The notes below the pieces were generated by a model. It worked only from the letters and a program-made list of their open reading frames with translations, was not told the origin of the DNA and ran no database searches. A stretch of DNA of 64,000 nt from Mesotaenium endlicherianum. Its lineage: Eukaryota; Streptophyta; Zygnematophyceae; Zygnematales; Mesotaeniaceae. This document shows positions 9,380-20,269 of the stretch, piece after piece. The first letter of the stretch is position 1; each line of letters starts with the position of its first letter. Both the position numbers and the translations under genes were made by a program. The stretch covers positions 206,840 through 270,839 of the forward strand of contig WELA01012532.1 of the NCBI GenBank assembly GCA_009602735.1. Reading direction: 5' to 3'.

Positions 9380-10230
9380 GCATACCAAAAGGCCTACTGG
9401 AATGGCATTACTTAAGTGGTAAAGCTGACGCTTTGCGTGGGCCATACAATTCGTCCGGCCAACTGGGAATTCTTGCAGGATCTTTACGTCCTCCACGCCT
9501 AGCACCCGGAGGCGAGAGGTGCGGCCCACCTTCTCTGACGAGGAGGTTGGAGTTCACGCATGCGACTGTTGGACAGAGGTCGTATCCCTTGTAGGGCAAT
9601 GCCTCATTCAATCCCGATACCCACACTCCCTCGTACTCTGCCACCAGGCTGTGATGGGCACAGATGCATATTTCTGTCTGTTTGCAAAACGCGCGAGGAG
9701 TCAATAGCAGGTCACGCGGATCTTCCCAGCGCTTGCCAAGAATGACGACTTGCTCCCTAGCTTGGGCTGTCCAAAGGACAGGCATTGCACGGTTCTGTAA
9801 GCCCAATTGTAACCTAAGGCGTGCAGATTGTGAGCGACATGGGATATATAGGTAGTCCTACTCTGTGTTTTTCTCGTGAGCAGCCCCGGGACGTTCTCCA
9901 AAACGACATTTAGGCACTCTTTGCTATTCTAAGAGACGCCACAGGTGTACAATGAGACTGGTTTGCTTCAACGACGCAACCTCCCCGCCTGTGTTACCTC
10001 TCGTCGACACATCCTGGCAGGGAAAGCCCGCCAGGACAAGGTCGATGCCTGGGGAAAGACTGCCCATGCTCACTACGTCCGAATGGACTTGAACACCAGG
10101 AAAGTGCTCCTTGAGGAGGGCTTAACAGTGGGGATAACTTTTAACAAAGACACATATTTTGTGCCCCAGGATGTGGAATGGCAACTCGAAACCACCTATA
10201 CCAACAAATAGATTGCACACTTTCAGGGGT
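9380..10230 (-). pseudogene. C5 cytosine DNA methyltransferase relic
   Basis: Minus-strand conserved motifs occur in the canonical order and spacing of C5 methyltransferases. Motif I is LFVGIGGFELPFHILGHKI (about 10212-10155), the S-adenosylmethionine site. Motif IV is VLAGFPCQDVS with the catalytic Pro-Cys (about 10035-10005). Motif VI is MENVPGLL (9901-9878). A motif VIII-like FGQPK is near 9775. A motif IX-like VEDVKILQEFPVG is at about 9496-9458, and motif X is NAIPVGLL (9409-9386). The enzyme would methylate cytosines in DNA. The roughly 830-bp span suits a compact catalytic domain. The frame is interrupted in several places, so this looks like a dead copy. Whether it was a host gene or cargo of a mobile element cannot be told here; no LTR or protease lies beside it. 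Confidence 0.8.
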
Positions 10231-10432
10231 ACTCTTCTTTGTCGTCTCTCTTCAGGTGAAACCATTTGCCCGTCAGAGTACATGCATGGCAGCCAAGATT
10301 TTACCAAGAGCCCAAGCTTAGCTTAGTGTAGTGGACTATTGTGCTGAAATCTGGTGGGAAGTCATAAACACCACACGCAACAAAATGAAGATGTAGGAAG
10401 CTGGGCAGTTTACAGCACCTAATAACCTCTAT

Positions 10433-11152
10433 TGTAATGGATCAATATATTGGTTGATATGATATTTATTTAAATATAACAGTTACATAAGTTCAGCCTG
10501 CTGAACTCTAGTTAATAATCAGTATGCTGGACTTTATATTTAATATCAGTTTAATGACTCAGCCGGAAGCAGCAGGCTGAAGTCAGCTTAAGTCAGCTTG
10601 CTGACACATTCTTTAACAGCCAGCTGACTTCCGTACTCGGTAGCCGCGAGCTGCCTCGATATGCATCTAAGTGTGGTATGCTAGATGAATGGACATATGA
10701 CATCCCTATGATGGATGGCGATTCGGGATGATGGGAGATGGCGGTGGATTTGGTTAACCGAGGTCCTACCAACGTGGTTAACTCCCGGGTAGGCGGTGCC
10801 ATCGCACTGGCCGTTGACCAGTAAACTCATTCCATGTACATATGCTAGGCATTGCTCTCGAGTTCGGCGTTCGGAAACGAGGCCAACTCTCTTGTACAGC
10901 TTACTGAGAGGGATCTGAATCCAAGGCGAGAAGCCATTGATACGCACTGTCTTCTAACCTTGCTTATGTATGAGTTTACTGATTGCATTATTGATGCTAG
11001 TTTACTCGCATTTGACTTACGAGTGTTGTTCACTGCTAGTGTGTTGTCCTTTTGCCGTTTAATCAATCAACGGATAATCCATAAAGATTACTTGCTGATA
11101 TAAAGATCTTCATTAATTGTTAATCGCCTATTTGGTAAGTCGATTCATTTCA
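10433..11152 (+). repeat. 5' LTR of element A (family 1)
   Basis: A 720-bp LTR opening TGTAATGGATC and closing GATTCATTTCA, the family-1 termini. It is followed directly by the primer-binding site. A TATA-like TATAAAG at 11099-11105 is conserved in all family-1 LTRs. Confidence 0.95.
11099..11105 (+). promoter_or_regulatory. TATA-like box of the family-1 LTR
   Basis: GATATAAAGATCTT occurs about 50 bases before the LTR end in every family-1 LTR in the window, in both orientations. Its position suggests an unusually short transcribed R-U5 segment. No transcription start is proven. Confidence 0.4.
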
Positions 11153-11153
11153 G

Positions 11154-11165
11154 TGGTATTGGAGC
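11154..11165 (+). other. Primer-binding site of element A
   Basis: TGGTATTGGAGC begins two bases after the LTR end. Most sister copies read TGGTATCGGAGC, the initiator-tRNA-Met-like site. Confidence 0.8.
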
Positions 11166-11186
11166 AGTCATCACAGTCTTCTTTAT

Positions 11187-12700
11187 ATGGTGAGGACAAG
11201 GTCTCAAAATAGCAACTCCCAAGACATGGAGAACCAGGATAACGAGAATGTCAAATACCAGGCGGAAAGCCATGTAGCGGGAACCCGTACCTATTCTGAA
11301 GCAGTGGCAGATACTGCAGCTAGAGAGGCTGTAGATGAGGCAGCTGCTATTGCCGCAGTCGCAGCACAGCAAGCTGAGGAGGAGAGAGCCAGATTAGAAG
11401 CTGAACAATTAGCAAAGGCCGCTGAAGATACAGAAAGGAGGGAAGGACAGCCAGCTGACGAGCGCACTGTTGAAGAACTTATGGCAGCAAGGGCCAATGT
11501 TCTGAACCCACCTCCTGCTGTACAACTCAATGTACCCCTAGGTCAAATACGTGACCGGCTGAATGCGGCAGGAATTGCTGCTGCAGGAGCGAGAGGGACT
11601 GTTGAGGACACGACTCAGCGAGAAGATGCCAATGCTGTTGCATTTGCTAGACTGCCACCCCAGAGTGTAGACTTGGGAGCATTATTCGTTCAAATGCAGT
11701 CGCAAATGGCGACCATGTATCAATCCCAACTGGAGGACAAAAGAATCATAATGTCTCTACTGCGGGACGGAGACCAACTGGGGTCTCAAACCACTGGTGG
11801 TGGTGGCAGAGGGCCTAGTAAGCCCAAGCCGAAACCTCCCCAGGACCATGATCCTAAGGGAAACAGAAAATATTACCTGATCAAGTTTCTCGCGGATGTT
11901 GAGCAGCGGCTGGAGAACTACCCACAACTGCAAGATTACAAGAAGGTCAGGCACACCGGTGCGCTACTGAAAGGCAGTGCCGCAGACAGGTGGCTTTACT
12001 GGAAAGGAGAGCGTAAGGCTCGGCAACTCGGTGACCGTACGTGGGTAGAGTTTGTCGAGAAGTTGCATGAGAAGTTTGATGTCATCAACCAGCAGGAGAA
12101 AGCTATCTATGCGATGATCTCCCTGACACTGAAGCAGACCACTTCAGTTGCTGAGTTTGCTCAAAAGTTCCAGGAGAACATGATGAAGCAGCCAGACTTG
12201 CCAGAACGGTATAGGATAGCATACTTCAAGTATGGCTTGAAATCCGAAGTCTCTGGTCATTTCGCTGAGAAGAAGTATGAGAAACTGGCTAATCCAGGAT
12301 GCTGATGCTTGGGATCAGCAGCAGTTCAATCACAAGCGCCACAGTAATGCTTTGGTGTCTACGGTTGTCAAAAAGCCCCACGGTTTCTAGAATGCAATTG
12401 AAGGAGACCAGGCTAAGGATGATCAGGGTGATGGATATGAGTATGAGTATAATGCCATACAGTCTAGAGGTAGAGGTGGAGGTGTTCTTAAGGCGGAAGG
12501 GGAAGAGGTGGTGGTAAGACTAAGCCGAGACCAGCCTCAACAAAATCGATTTGCTTCCGTTGCCAGCAGCCAGGTCACTTCCGAGAGCAGTGTCCAGACA
12601 AGCAACTCCCAAAAGTCAAGAGAAAAGACCAGCCTTTAAAAGACAGCAACAGTCAGTAATCCAGTCTACTGACTGTGAGGATGCTAGAGATAGTGAGTCG
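11187..12700 (+). pseudogene. Gag region of element A
   Basis: It begins at the ATG at 11187 (MVRTRSQNSNSQDMENQDNE). An acidic, Ala/Glu-rich helical head of about 120 residues follows (QQAEEERARLEAEQLAKAAE), then a capsid-like domain with LLKGSAADRWLYWKGERKA, VEFVEKLHEKFDVINQQEKA and FAQKFQENMMKQPDLPERYR. Zinc-knuckle-type sequence and a basic tail lie near 12540-12640. The first 372 residues are open; the region as a whole is broken. Gag builds the virus-like particle. Confidence 0.88.
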
Positions 12701-12755
12701 TCACTAGCTGCCCTCGTAGCAGGTATTATGGGTCCTGCTGAACTGGTCACTATGT

Positions 12756-13208
12756 ATGCCTGACAACAAGATAAAGGAGACCATCAGCAATATAGACAGC
12801 CAAAGAGTGCACGCTCTGGATGCTCTTGTTCCACCTGATGTCCAACATTTCTTTGCTACGTCAGGAGAACAATGCGAAAGTAAGGAAATGACAGTCCCCC
12901 CTATCCTACTGCATTGTATGATTGCAGGTAGGAAGGTGAGAGCATTTGTTGACGGAGGGGCGTCACATACTTTTATCCATAAGGACTTAGTTAAGCGGCA
13001 AAGGCAGCCTACTGTCACCCAAGGGAATAGAAAAATATTCCTTGGAGATGCCTCAAGTATCCCGGGAGAAGTTATAACCAAGCCTATTGAGGTCCAGTTA
13101 GGTTCTGGCATTGCAGTTCTAACTGAAACGCTTACATTTGAGGTACTCAACACTGGCTTTGATGATCTCGTGCTAGGCAGGTCCTGGCTTAATAAAAATG
13201 GAGCTTAA
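12756..13208 (+). pseudogene. Protease region of element A
   Basis: 150 residues with the aspartic-protease active-site strand AFVDGGASHTFIHKDLV, in which D-G-G replaces the usual D-S/T-G, and the flap-proximal strand DDLVLGRSWLNKNGA near the C-terminus. It follows gag and precedes reverse transcriptase, as in all Ty3/gypsy elements. Sister copies in B and H carry the same D-G-G, so this is a family trait and not a defect of this copy. Confidence 0.8.
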
Positions 13209-14434
13209 GTGTGTTGGAGCAGAGGTACAGTTAAAGTGAGAGGAGCCTGTGAAGGGCAGACTGACTTGGCACCCACCAGTGCTCTTCCTCTTGTCCTGTG
13301 TGGATGGCAAATGAAGGAAAAGAAGAGGCTTCCAGAAGGATGCAAGTTGCTGAATGCAATGGAGTTCGTCAAAAGCTGGAACTAGAAGTGTAGTGATTTG
13401 AGTTATTATACATTGGTTTGCATATATTTTAATGTTTTCAAATATTTTTGAAGTAGTATGGTGTGGAGTCAAGTGTGAATAGGTACTCTAGTAACTTGGT
13501 TCATGTCCTTTGAACCTTCCAAGGCATTTTCGAAGTTAGAGGAAAGACCTAGAAGAACTCCGTGTGGCAAAAGTCGAATGTGCCATTTTTAGGTCAAAAG
13601 GACATGTGTACATTATTCTAGAAAGAGGTGGCAAGTTTTGGGATGTGTTGGGTGCCAACACATCAACATACACCTTCCTAGAAATTACTTATGTAGCAAG
13701 TATATAAACAAGAGCTAGAACATAGAAAGANNNNNNNNNNATTCCTTGGAGATGCCTCAAGTATCCCGGGAGAAGTTATAACCAAGCCTATTGAGGTCCA
13801 GTTAGGTTCTGGCATTGCAGTTCTAACTGAAACGCTTACATTTGAGGTACTCAACACTGGCTTTGATGATCTCGTGCTAGGCAGGTCCTGGCTTAATAAA
13901 AATGGAGCTTAAGTGTGTTGGAGCAGAGGTACAGTTAAAGTGAGAGGAGCCTGTGAAGGGCAGACTGACTTGGCACCCACCAGTGCTCTTCCTCTTGTCC
14001 TGTGTGGATGGCAAATGAAGGAAAAGAAGAGGCTTCCAGAAGGATGCAAGTTGCTGAATGCAATGGAGTTCGTCAAAAGCTGGAACTAGAAGTGTAGTGA
14101 TTTGAGTTATTATACATTGGTTTGCATATATTTTAATGTTTTCAAATATTTTTGAAGTAGTATGGTGTGGAGTCAAGTGTGAATAGGTACTCTAGTAACT
14201 TGGTTCATGTCCTTTGAACCTTCCAAGGCATTTTCGAAGTTAGAGGAAAGACCTAGAAGAACTCCGTGTGGCAAAAGTCAGATGTGCCATTTTTAGGTCA
14301 AAAGGACATGTGTACATTATTCTAGAAAGAGGTGGCAAGTTTTGGGATGTGTTGGGTGCCAACACATCAACATACACCTTCCTAGAAATTACTTATGTAG
14401 CAAGTATATAAACAAGAGCTAGAACATAGAAAGA
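13037..14434 (+). repeat. 694-bp direct duplication flanking an assembly gap
   Basis: Bases 13037-13730 recur at 13741-14434 with an offset of exactly 704 and only a couple of differences (for example GTCGA versus GTCAG near 13568/14272). Ten Ns (13731-13740) separate the copies. The duplicated piece includes the tail of A's protease region and the first 342 bases of D's 5' LTR. This is most simply an unmerged overlap between two contigs or haplotypes, not a biological duplication. Confidence 0.85.
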
Positions 14435-14595
14435 CATTCCAGAATCACTCTTGTACTTGCCAAAATCCAGAAATATATTAACTTTCAAGAAGCCATCTCT
14501 CTTTCAAGAAGCTACCACTTGTGTTCAAAGATCCTTGTCTTGAATAGATAAAGTATTCTGTTTTACTAAGTACTTTATCTATCTGTTTCACTACA
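14093..14595 (+). repeat. 5' LTR of element D (family 2)
   Basis: 503 bp, opening TGTAGTGATTTGAG and closing TTTCACTACA; the ends are perfect inverted octamers (TGTAGTGA/TCACTACA). A TATA-like TATATAAA lies at 14405-14412. An additional partial copy (13389-13730) belongs to the assembly duplication. Confidence 0.95.
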
Positions 14596-14596
14596 G

Positions 14597-14608
14597 TGGT
14601 ATCGGAGC
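14597..14608 (+). other. Primer-binding site of element D
   Basis: TGGTATCGGAGC begins two bases after the 5' LTR. It is the same initiator-tRNA-Met-like site as in families 1 and 3. Confidence 0.85.
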
Positions 14609-14632
14609 TAGGCACTTTGGTAGCACAAGAAG

Positions 14633-15913
14633 ATGGCCGATCCTCAAGACCAACAGCAAGCTTTCGAAGGAAGCCCTTCCTCTCCAAGACACCCTCCTCC
14701 AGCGCCGATGGGAGAGCCCACTCAAGAAAATCTGCAACAACAAGAAGCACCACAAGGAGGAGCACACCCTCCTCCAGCGTCGATGGGAGAGCCTACTCAA
14801 GGAAATCTCCAACAACAAGAAGCACCACAAGGAGGAGCACCGTCAAATCCCGTGGCAGCCGCTATAGCAAAGTTGACCCCACCACAAGGAGTTCCCGCAA
14901 ATGAGTGGGCAGCCTTCCTAATGACCGTCCACAACCAAGTGGGCTTGGCCACCTATGAAGCAACCGTGCAAGCGTCAAGAGAAGCTATGGCTGCCATGGT
15001 TGCCCCTATTGCGAGCAATGCTCAAAATCCAGCCCCGGCTCAAGCGCCTCCACAAGAGCCAACGAGAGCAAGGAAACTCATCAAGCCCGGCAAACCCGAC
15101 ACTTTCAACCCCGGGAAAGGTGCCAACCTGAATTTATGGCTCTACCAAGTGGAGACGTACCTCGCATTCCTTGAAGTACCCGAGGAGGACTACGTTCCCT
15201 TTGCCGTTACCTTACTTAGAGGAGCAGCAACATCATGGTGGCGTAACTATCAAGCGGCTATATATCAAGCTATGGCGCACCCCATGCTCGGCCAAGAGCC
15301 CCCACCATCATATGCAAGATGGGCAGATTTTCGTGAGGCCCTCAAGAAGCAATTCATGCCCATCAATGCGGAGAAGATTGCCCGAGGAAAGCTCCACCAT
15401 CTCAAGCAAACGACGTCCGTTCAAGAGTATACATCCAGATTTCACGCCCTCACTCTTGAGATCCCCAACATGTCTCTCGAGGAGAAGATTGACCGCTACA
15501 TCTTTGGCCTCAAACCCAAGGTGGCAAAGGAAGTGGAGTTACGCGACTTGACGGACTTCTCAAAGATCATTGAAGTGGCCCAAAAGGTGGATACCTTGGA
15601 TTTCAAGCACTCCGTGCCTTCATCTTCACGGGTACCGACGACGCGGGTGTACGCAGCCCCTTCCACATCCGAATCTGGACCCACACCCATGGAAATCGGA
15701 GTTATTAAAAGGGACCCCGCGGCTGCCCGGAAGAGTGGAAGACCCTCCAATGACACTTATGATGCAAGAAACCAGCAAGGAGTGAAAGCAAGACTCTCCC
15801 CGGCTGAAAAAGAAGCTCTCATGACGGCTGGACTATGCTTTTATTGCAAGGAAAAGGGCCATCGTGCACTTTCATGCCCCAAAAAGTTGTCAAAAAACGG
15901 ACAGCGCCGGTAG
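14633..15913 (+). CDS. gag: Gag polyprotein of element D
   Basis: 426 residues from the first ATG after the primer-binding site ([14 protein letters not shown]). The head holds a Gln/Pro-rich segment with a roughly 25-residue unit repeated twice ([20 protein letters not shown] and [20 protein letters not shown]). The Retrotrans_gag domain spans roughly residues 150-300 ([54 protein letters not shown]). A zinc knuckle, [14 protein letters not shown], lies at residues 401-414. It forms the particle and binds RNA. The last 79 bases overlap pol in another frame, the arrangement by which Ty3/gypsy elements often make Gag-Pol through frameshifting. Confidence 0.93.
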   Translation: MADPQDQQQAFEGSPSSPRHPPPAPMGEPTQENLQQQEAPQGGAHPPPASMGEPTQGNLQQQEAPQGGAPSNPVAAAIAKLTPPQGVPANEWAAFLMTVHNQVGLATYEATVQASREAMAAMVAPIASNAQNPAPAQAPPQEPTRARKLIKPGKPDTFNPGKGANLNLWLYQVETYLAFLEVPEEDYVPFAVTLLRGAATSWWRNYQAAIYQAMAHPMLGQEPPPSYARWADFREALKKQFMPINAEKIARGKLHHLKQTTSVQEYTSRFHALTLEIPNMSLEEKIDRYIFGLKPKVAKEVELRDLTDFSKIIEVAQKVDTLDFKHSVPSSSRVPTTRVYAAPSTSESGPTPMEIGVIKRDPAAARKSGRPSNDTYDARNQQGVKARLSPAEKEALMTAGLCFYCKEKGHRALSCPKKLSKNGQRR

Positions 15914-18900
15914 GCCAGGAGCCTACCACCCCAAGACCCACTTCACGAGAAGGCAACACGCCAAGTGAGGTGGAGACCCCCGTTGAAGACGACGTTCCAG
16001 CCCCAATGAGTTTGAGAGGTTACCTTGGAGGAGAGAAGGTCCACATCTTGGTGGATAGCGGAGCTCAAGGCAACTTCATTGCTGCAGATTTTGCCACCAA
16101 GCACGGTATTACTATGCGAACTCTTGACCACGACGAGGAGATTATGATGCCCGATGGATTCTCCTATACTACCCCTTCCAAGAAGACGTACCCCTTGGCA
16201 CTCTCTATCAAGTCCTTCAAGGATAGAGTAGTGTTCTCCCCCATGCAATTGGGCAAGTACGACGTCATCCTAGGGACGCCTTGGTTGACCAAGCACAACC
16301 CCCAAGTTGATTGGAGGACCGGTACTATCAAGATCAAGAATGACATCACTTCAAGAATCTGTATTTTGCGCGCAATCCAGAATATCCAGACCCAAGACAT
16401 CCAGAAGCCGGCACACGAGATACTATTGTCCGCCCTCCAACTCAAGAGACTTGTGAGGAAGGGACACGAGCTTCTTTTGGCCTTGATCACGCCAAAAGAC
16501 ATCAAGAAAGACATCGAGAGTCAAGAAGGCAGCCCCGTTCCCAAGGAGATACAAGAAGTCTTAGAGGACTACAAAGAAGTGTTCTCCCCGGAATTGCCCA
16601 AGGGCCTACCCCCCAAAAGATTCGTAGACCACAAGATAGAGTTGGAGCCCGGAAGCAAGCCCATCTCTCGGCCTACGTTCAAAATGTCATACACGGAGCT
16701 AGACGAAGTCAAGAAGCAAATCAAGGAGCTACTGGAGCATGGCTTCATTCGACCTAGCAAGTCGCCATTTGGAGCCCCGGTGCTATTTGTCAAGAAGAAA
16801 GATGGTACCTTGAGGATGTGTGTGGACTATCGCGCCCTCAACAAGATCACCATCAAGAATCGATACCCGCTGCCGCGCATGGATGAGCTCATGGACCGGC
16901 TGGTTGGAGCCAAGTACTTCACGAAGATTGACTTACGGAGCGGCTACCACCAGATTCGCATCGCAGAACCGGACATAGAGAAGACGGCATTCAGGACAAG
17001 ATATGGACATTTTGAGTTCATGGTCCTGCCATTTGGACTCACCAACGCGCCAGCAACTTTCATGACTATGATGAACACCATATTTCAGCCCATGTTGGAC
17101 AGATTTGTGGTGGTATTCATCGATGACATCCTTATCTACAGCAAGACCCTTGAAGAGCATGCGAGACACTTGAAAGAAGTCCTTGAAGTATTGAAGCAAA
17201 ACAAGCTGTTTGCGAAGGAGTCAAAATGCGAGTTTGCCAAACAAGAAGTGGAGTTCCTAGGTCTCCACGTGACTGCTGATGGCATCAAGATAGACCCCAA
17301 GAAGACCACGGTGGTGGAGGAATGGCCAACCCCCACGACCAAGAAAGAACTCCAGTCATTCTTGGGATTTGCCAATTGGTACAGAAAATTCATCCAAGGC
17401 TTCTCGCACATAGCAGCCCCCCTGACAGATCTACTCAAGAAGGACAGGCTATATACATGGACCGAGAAAGAGGAAGAGGCATTTCAAGAGTTAAAGCGAA
17501 GATTGACCACATCCCCGGTGCTCACACTCCCAAGTCCAAACCCAGATTGGCCCTTCCACGTCATCACCGATGCATCTTCCTATGCAATAGGAGCAATCCT
17601 GCTTCAAGACCAAGGCAAGGGACTGCAGCCCATCGCCTACGAGTCAAGGAAGCTAAATCCAGCCGAGCAAAATTATACAACCACGGAGCGAGAGGCATTG
17701 GCGATTGTACATGCCTTGAAGGTTTGGCGCTGCTACGTTGAAGGACGCAAAGTACTGGTCACCACGGACCACGAGGCGTTAAAGCACCTCCAAACGCAGC
17801 CGTATCTCTCAAGGAGACAAGCAAGATGGAGCGGATACTTGCAACAATACAACATCACGATTCAGTACCAGCCCGGCAAGACAAACCCGGCTGACCCCCT
17901 CTCAAGACTGCAATTAAATGCAGTGATGGTATCCCTGAAGACAGATCTGGAAGCTCGATTTTCAGCCGCCTATGAAAGAGACCCTTACTACAAGAACGGA
18001 GAAGCAGCCTTGGACCCATGCAAGAAGCAAGAAGGCAATTATTGGGTGAGGCAAGATACGGGCCAGAGATGTGTTCCTAATGACTTAGACCTCCGGCTCT
18101 TGCTTCTACGAGAAGCACACGACAACCCTCTTGGAGGACACTTTGGAATCCTAAGGACCACGGGCGTTCTAGCTAGGACTTATTGTTGGCCAGGCATGTC
18201 TAAGCAAGTCAAGGAGTACTGCAGGAGCTGTGACACATGCCAAAGAATCAAGCCATCATCGCAAAAGGCGGGAGGACTCCTCCAACCACTACCAATCCCC
18301 GAAAGACAATGGACGGACATCTCAATGGACCTTATCGTGGACTTGCCCGTGACACCTCGAGGCCATAATGCAATACTCACGGCGGTGGACAGACTTACCA
18401 AGATGGCTCATTTTATTCCCACGACGACTAAGGCTACAGCACCACAACTTGCAAGACTCATCTTTGACAACATCTTCCGACTCCATGGACTACCATCAAG
18501 AATTGTGTCAGATAGAGATCCAAGATTCACAAGCCATTTCTGGAAAAATCTCTTCAAGAACTTGGGTACATCGCTGGATATGTCTACTGCCTACCACCCA
18601 CAATCAGATGGGCAAACCGAGCGTATGAATCGTACCCTAAAGACCTCTCTAAAGGCCTACGTGTCTACCCTCGAGCAAGACTGGGACATGTACTTGACCC
18701 CCCTCGAGTTTGCCTACAACAACACTACGCAGGCCTCTACCCAAGAGTCCCCATTCTTCCTCAACTATGGCTTCCATCCGACCACGCCACTGAGCTTCAC
18801 GGCTGGCCATGATGAAGTACCTGCAGCCACAGATTTTATGGAGACATTAGAAGCAGCCCTTACAGCAGCGAAGAAAGCTCTACAACACGCGCAAGATGCT

Positions 18901-19500
18901 CAAGCAAGAGTGGCGAACAGATCCAGAAGAGAAATTACGTACAGAGTGGGTGACAACGTGTTACTATCATCCAAGAACATTTCCCTGAACAACAGGCCTG
19001 CCGGCAGCAAGTTCTCTCCCAAGTATTTGGGACCCTTCAAGATTATCCAGCAAGTCAACCCCGTTGCTTTCAAGCTAGAACTTCCCCAGACTATGCACAT
19101 CGACCCCGTATTCCACGCTTCCCTCTTCAAGCCATATGTGCAACCCGACAACAAGTTCCCAGGACGTGTGACAACCCCACCAGCCCCAACAATAGTGGAT
19201 GATCATTTGGAGTATGAAGTGGAAGACATAGTGGCTATGAGAAATTTCAGGAGACAGCAGCAATACTTGATCAAGTGGAAAGGATATCCAGATTCGGAGA
19301 ATAGTTGGGTGGCGGCGCACTACCTTGACAAAGTTCAACGAAAGTTGAAGCGCTTCCATACCGCCAACCCCCAACTTGGACCAGCCCCAAGTCTCTCTAC
19401 TAGAAGCCCGAAGACTTCAGGGAGGCAGCCTGCCACCATCAAGAAGCAGCAGAAGACCCCTTGGAGGCAGCCTGCAAGAACAAGAAAGAGGAAAAATTGA
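15835..19500 (+). CDS. pol: Pol polyprotein of element D: protease, RT, RNase H, integrase, chromodomain
   Basis: A 1,221-residue open frame that overlaps the gag end in the -1 frame. Its true N-terminus probably comes from frameshifting and not from the ATG at 15835. Domains in order: aspartic protease ([12 protein letters not shown], about residue 70); reverse transcriptase ([20 protein letters not shown] at about 313, catalytic FIDDILIYS at about 428); RNase H ([14 protein letters not shown] at about 579); integrase HHCC finger (about 762-806) and DDE core (MDLIVDLP, then [13 protein letters not shown] at about 917). A C-terminal chromodomain is at about 1129-1175 ([16 protein letters not shown]). 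The chromodomain places it among chromoviruses and would guide integration to modified chromatin. Confidence 0.95.
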   Translation: MLLLQGKGPSCTFMPQKVVKKRTAPVGQEPTTPRPTSREGNTPSEVETPVEDDVPAPMSLRGYLGGEKVHILVDSGAQGNFIAADFATKHGITMRTLDHDEEIMMPDGFSYTTPSKKTYPLALSIKSFKDRVVFSPMQLGKYDVILGTPWLTKHNPQVDWRTGTIKIKNDITSRICILRAIQNIQTQDIQKPAHEILLSALQLKRLVRKGHELLLALITPKDIKKDIESQEGSPVPKEIQEVLEDYKEVFSPELPKGLPPKRFVDHKIELEPGSKPISRPTFKMSYTELDEVKKQIKELLEHGFIRPSKSPFGAPVLFVKKKDGTLRMCVDYRALNKITIKNRYPLPRMDELMDRLVGAKYFTKIDLRSGYHQIRIAEPDIEKTAFRTRYGHFEFMVLPFGLTNAPATFMTMMNTIFQPMLDRFVVVFIDDILIYSKTLEEHARHLKEVLEVLKQNKLFAKESKCEFAKQEVEFLGLHVTADGIKIDPKKTTVVEEWPTPTTKKELQSFLGFANWYRKFIQGFSHIAAPLTDLLKKDRLYTWTEKEEEAFQELKRRLTTSPVLTLPSPNPDWPFHVITDASSYAIGAILLQDQGKGLQPIAYESRKLNPAEQNYTTTEREALAIVHALKVWRCYVEGRKVLVTTDHEALKHLQTQPYLSRRQARWSGYLQQYNITIQYQPGKTNPADPLSRLQLNAVMVSLKTDLEARFSAAYERDPYYKNGEAALDPCKKQEGNYWVRQDTGQRCVPNDLDLRLLLLREAHDNPLGGHFGILRTTGVLARTYCWPGMSKQVKEYCRSCDTCQRIKPSSQKAGGLLQPLPIPERQWTDISMDLIVDLPVTPRGHNAILTAVDRLTKMAHFIPTTTKATAPQLARLIFDNIFRLHGLPSRIVSDRDPRFTSHFWKNLFKNLGTSLDMSTAYHPQSDGQTERMNRTLKTSLKAYVSTLEQDWDMYLTPLEFAYNNTTQASTQESPFFLNYGFHPTTPLSFTAGHDEVPAATDFMETLEAALTAAKKALQHAQDAQARVANRSRREITYRVGDNVLLSSKNISLNNRPAGSKFSPKYLGPFKIIQQVNPVAFKLELPQTMHIDPVFHASLFKPYVQPDNKFPGRVTTPPAPTIVDDHLEYEVEDIVAMRNFRRQQQYLIKWKGYPDSENSWVAAHYLDKVQRKLKRFHTANPQLGPAPSLSTRSPKTSGRQPATIKKQQKTPWRQPARTRKRKN

Positions 19501-20269
19501 CATTAGACACTCTTCTCTTCTCGCAGTTTCTGGACAGAAAACTAAAACTGCTACTGGTAATAGGTCTCTGCATAATAAATTCTGAAAATTTACCTGGCTG
19601 TAGTCCATGAGTAGCCGGTCATTTAGAGTCCAAGTTTGCTCAATTTGGAGCACTGGTGAGAGAGATATGATGCTCTAAGTAGAAGGGGGTCAGGCTGCTG
19701 GCATTGTTAGGGCAGAATATGCCTTCTGACATTGTGCCCTCCCCTGAACTTGGAATGCTCTGAAACTCAAGACTCTGGTAGAACATCTTACAGCGCCCAG
19801 TTTGAGACTTAGTTTGCAGAATTTGGAGAAGTATAGAAGGACTTATGATTTTCAGAAGTTTCTGCACAGATTTGGAGGAGTGCCTACTCTCTCAGCTCTC
19901 AACGACACTCCAGAAATGAGAATGCTCTCAAATTTGGTGACCCGGTAGAATTCTCCGACGCGGTCCGTCTGGCACTCGAATTTTCAGATTTGTAGCAGTT
20001 CTGTGGCCGCTATGAATTTTTGAATTGGTGGCAGATTTTGGGCTAACTTGTACAATTTTCTTTATCATTAAGGAGTAGGCTAGCCAATAAGGTCACACCA
20101 CCTACGACATTGCCTAGTCTACCTTACATGTGTAGCACCTGACTTGGCGCCTTTGACTAGTCCTCTTTACATGTGTGGCATCTGACTTGAAACTGTTGAC
20201 TAGTTTGCTCCACATGTGTACAACCTGACTTGACGCGCCGAGACGTCGCTTTTTCTATGGGGGGGGTGA
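19501..20269 (+). other. 3' noncoding segment and polypurine tract of element D
   Basis: About 770 bases without a gene between pol and the 3' LTR. Near the end, two or three diffuse repeats contain ACATGTGT and CTGACTTG (20125-20235). The run ATGGGGGGGGTGA at 20257-20269 abuts the 3' LTR and serves as the polypurine tract for plus-strand priming. Confidence 0.8.

Noticed and set aside
8814-9422. Overlapping 120-165 codon frames on both strands
   Set aside because: GC-rich sequence with frames open on both strands and no recognisable motif. Left unassigned.
6798-10230. RING finger and cytosine methyltransferase as one DNMT5-like gene
   Set aside because: DNMT5 proteins combine these domains, but here the RING exons are on the plus strand and the methyltransferase motifs on the minus strand, and no SNF2 helicase motif is present.
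10433-11152. Repeated 720-bp unit as a satellite or host gene family with an 88-codon gene
   Set aside because: TG...CA ends, an adjacent primer-binding site or polypurine tract, and 5-bp target duplications at several copies identify it as an LTR.
13389-13730. Separate additional family-2 LTR insertion
   Set aside because: It is part of the exact-offset duplicate across the N gap and is most likely an assembly artefact.
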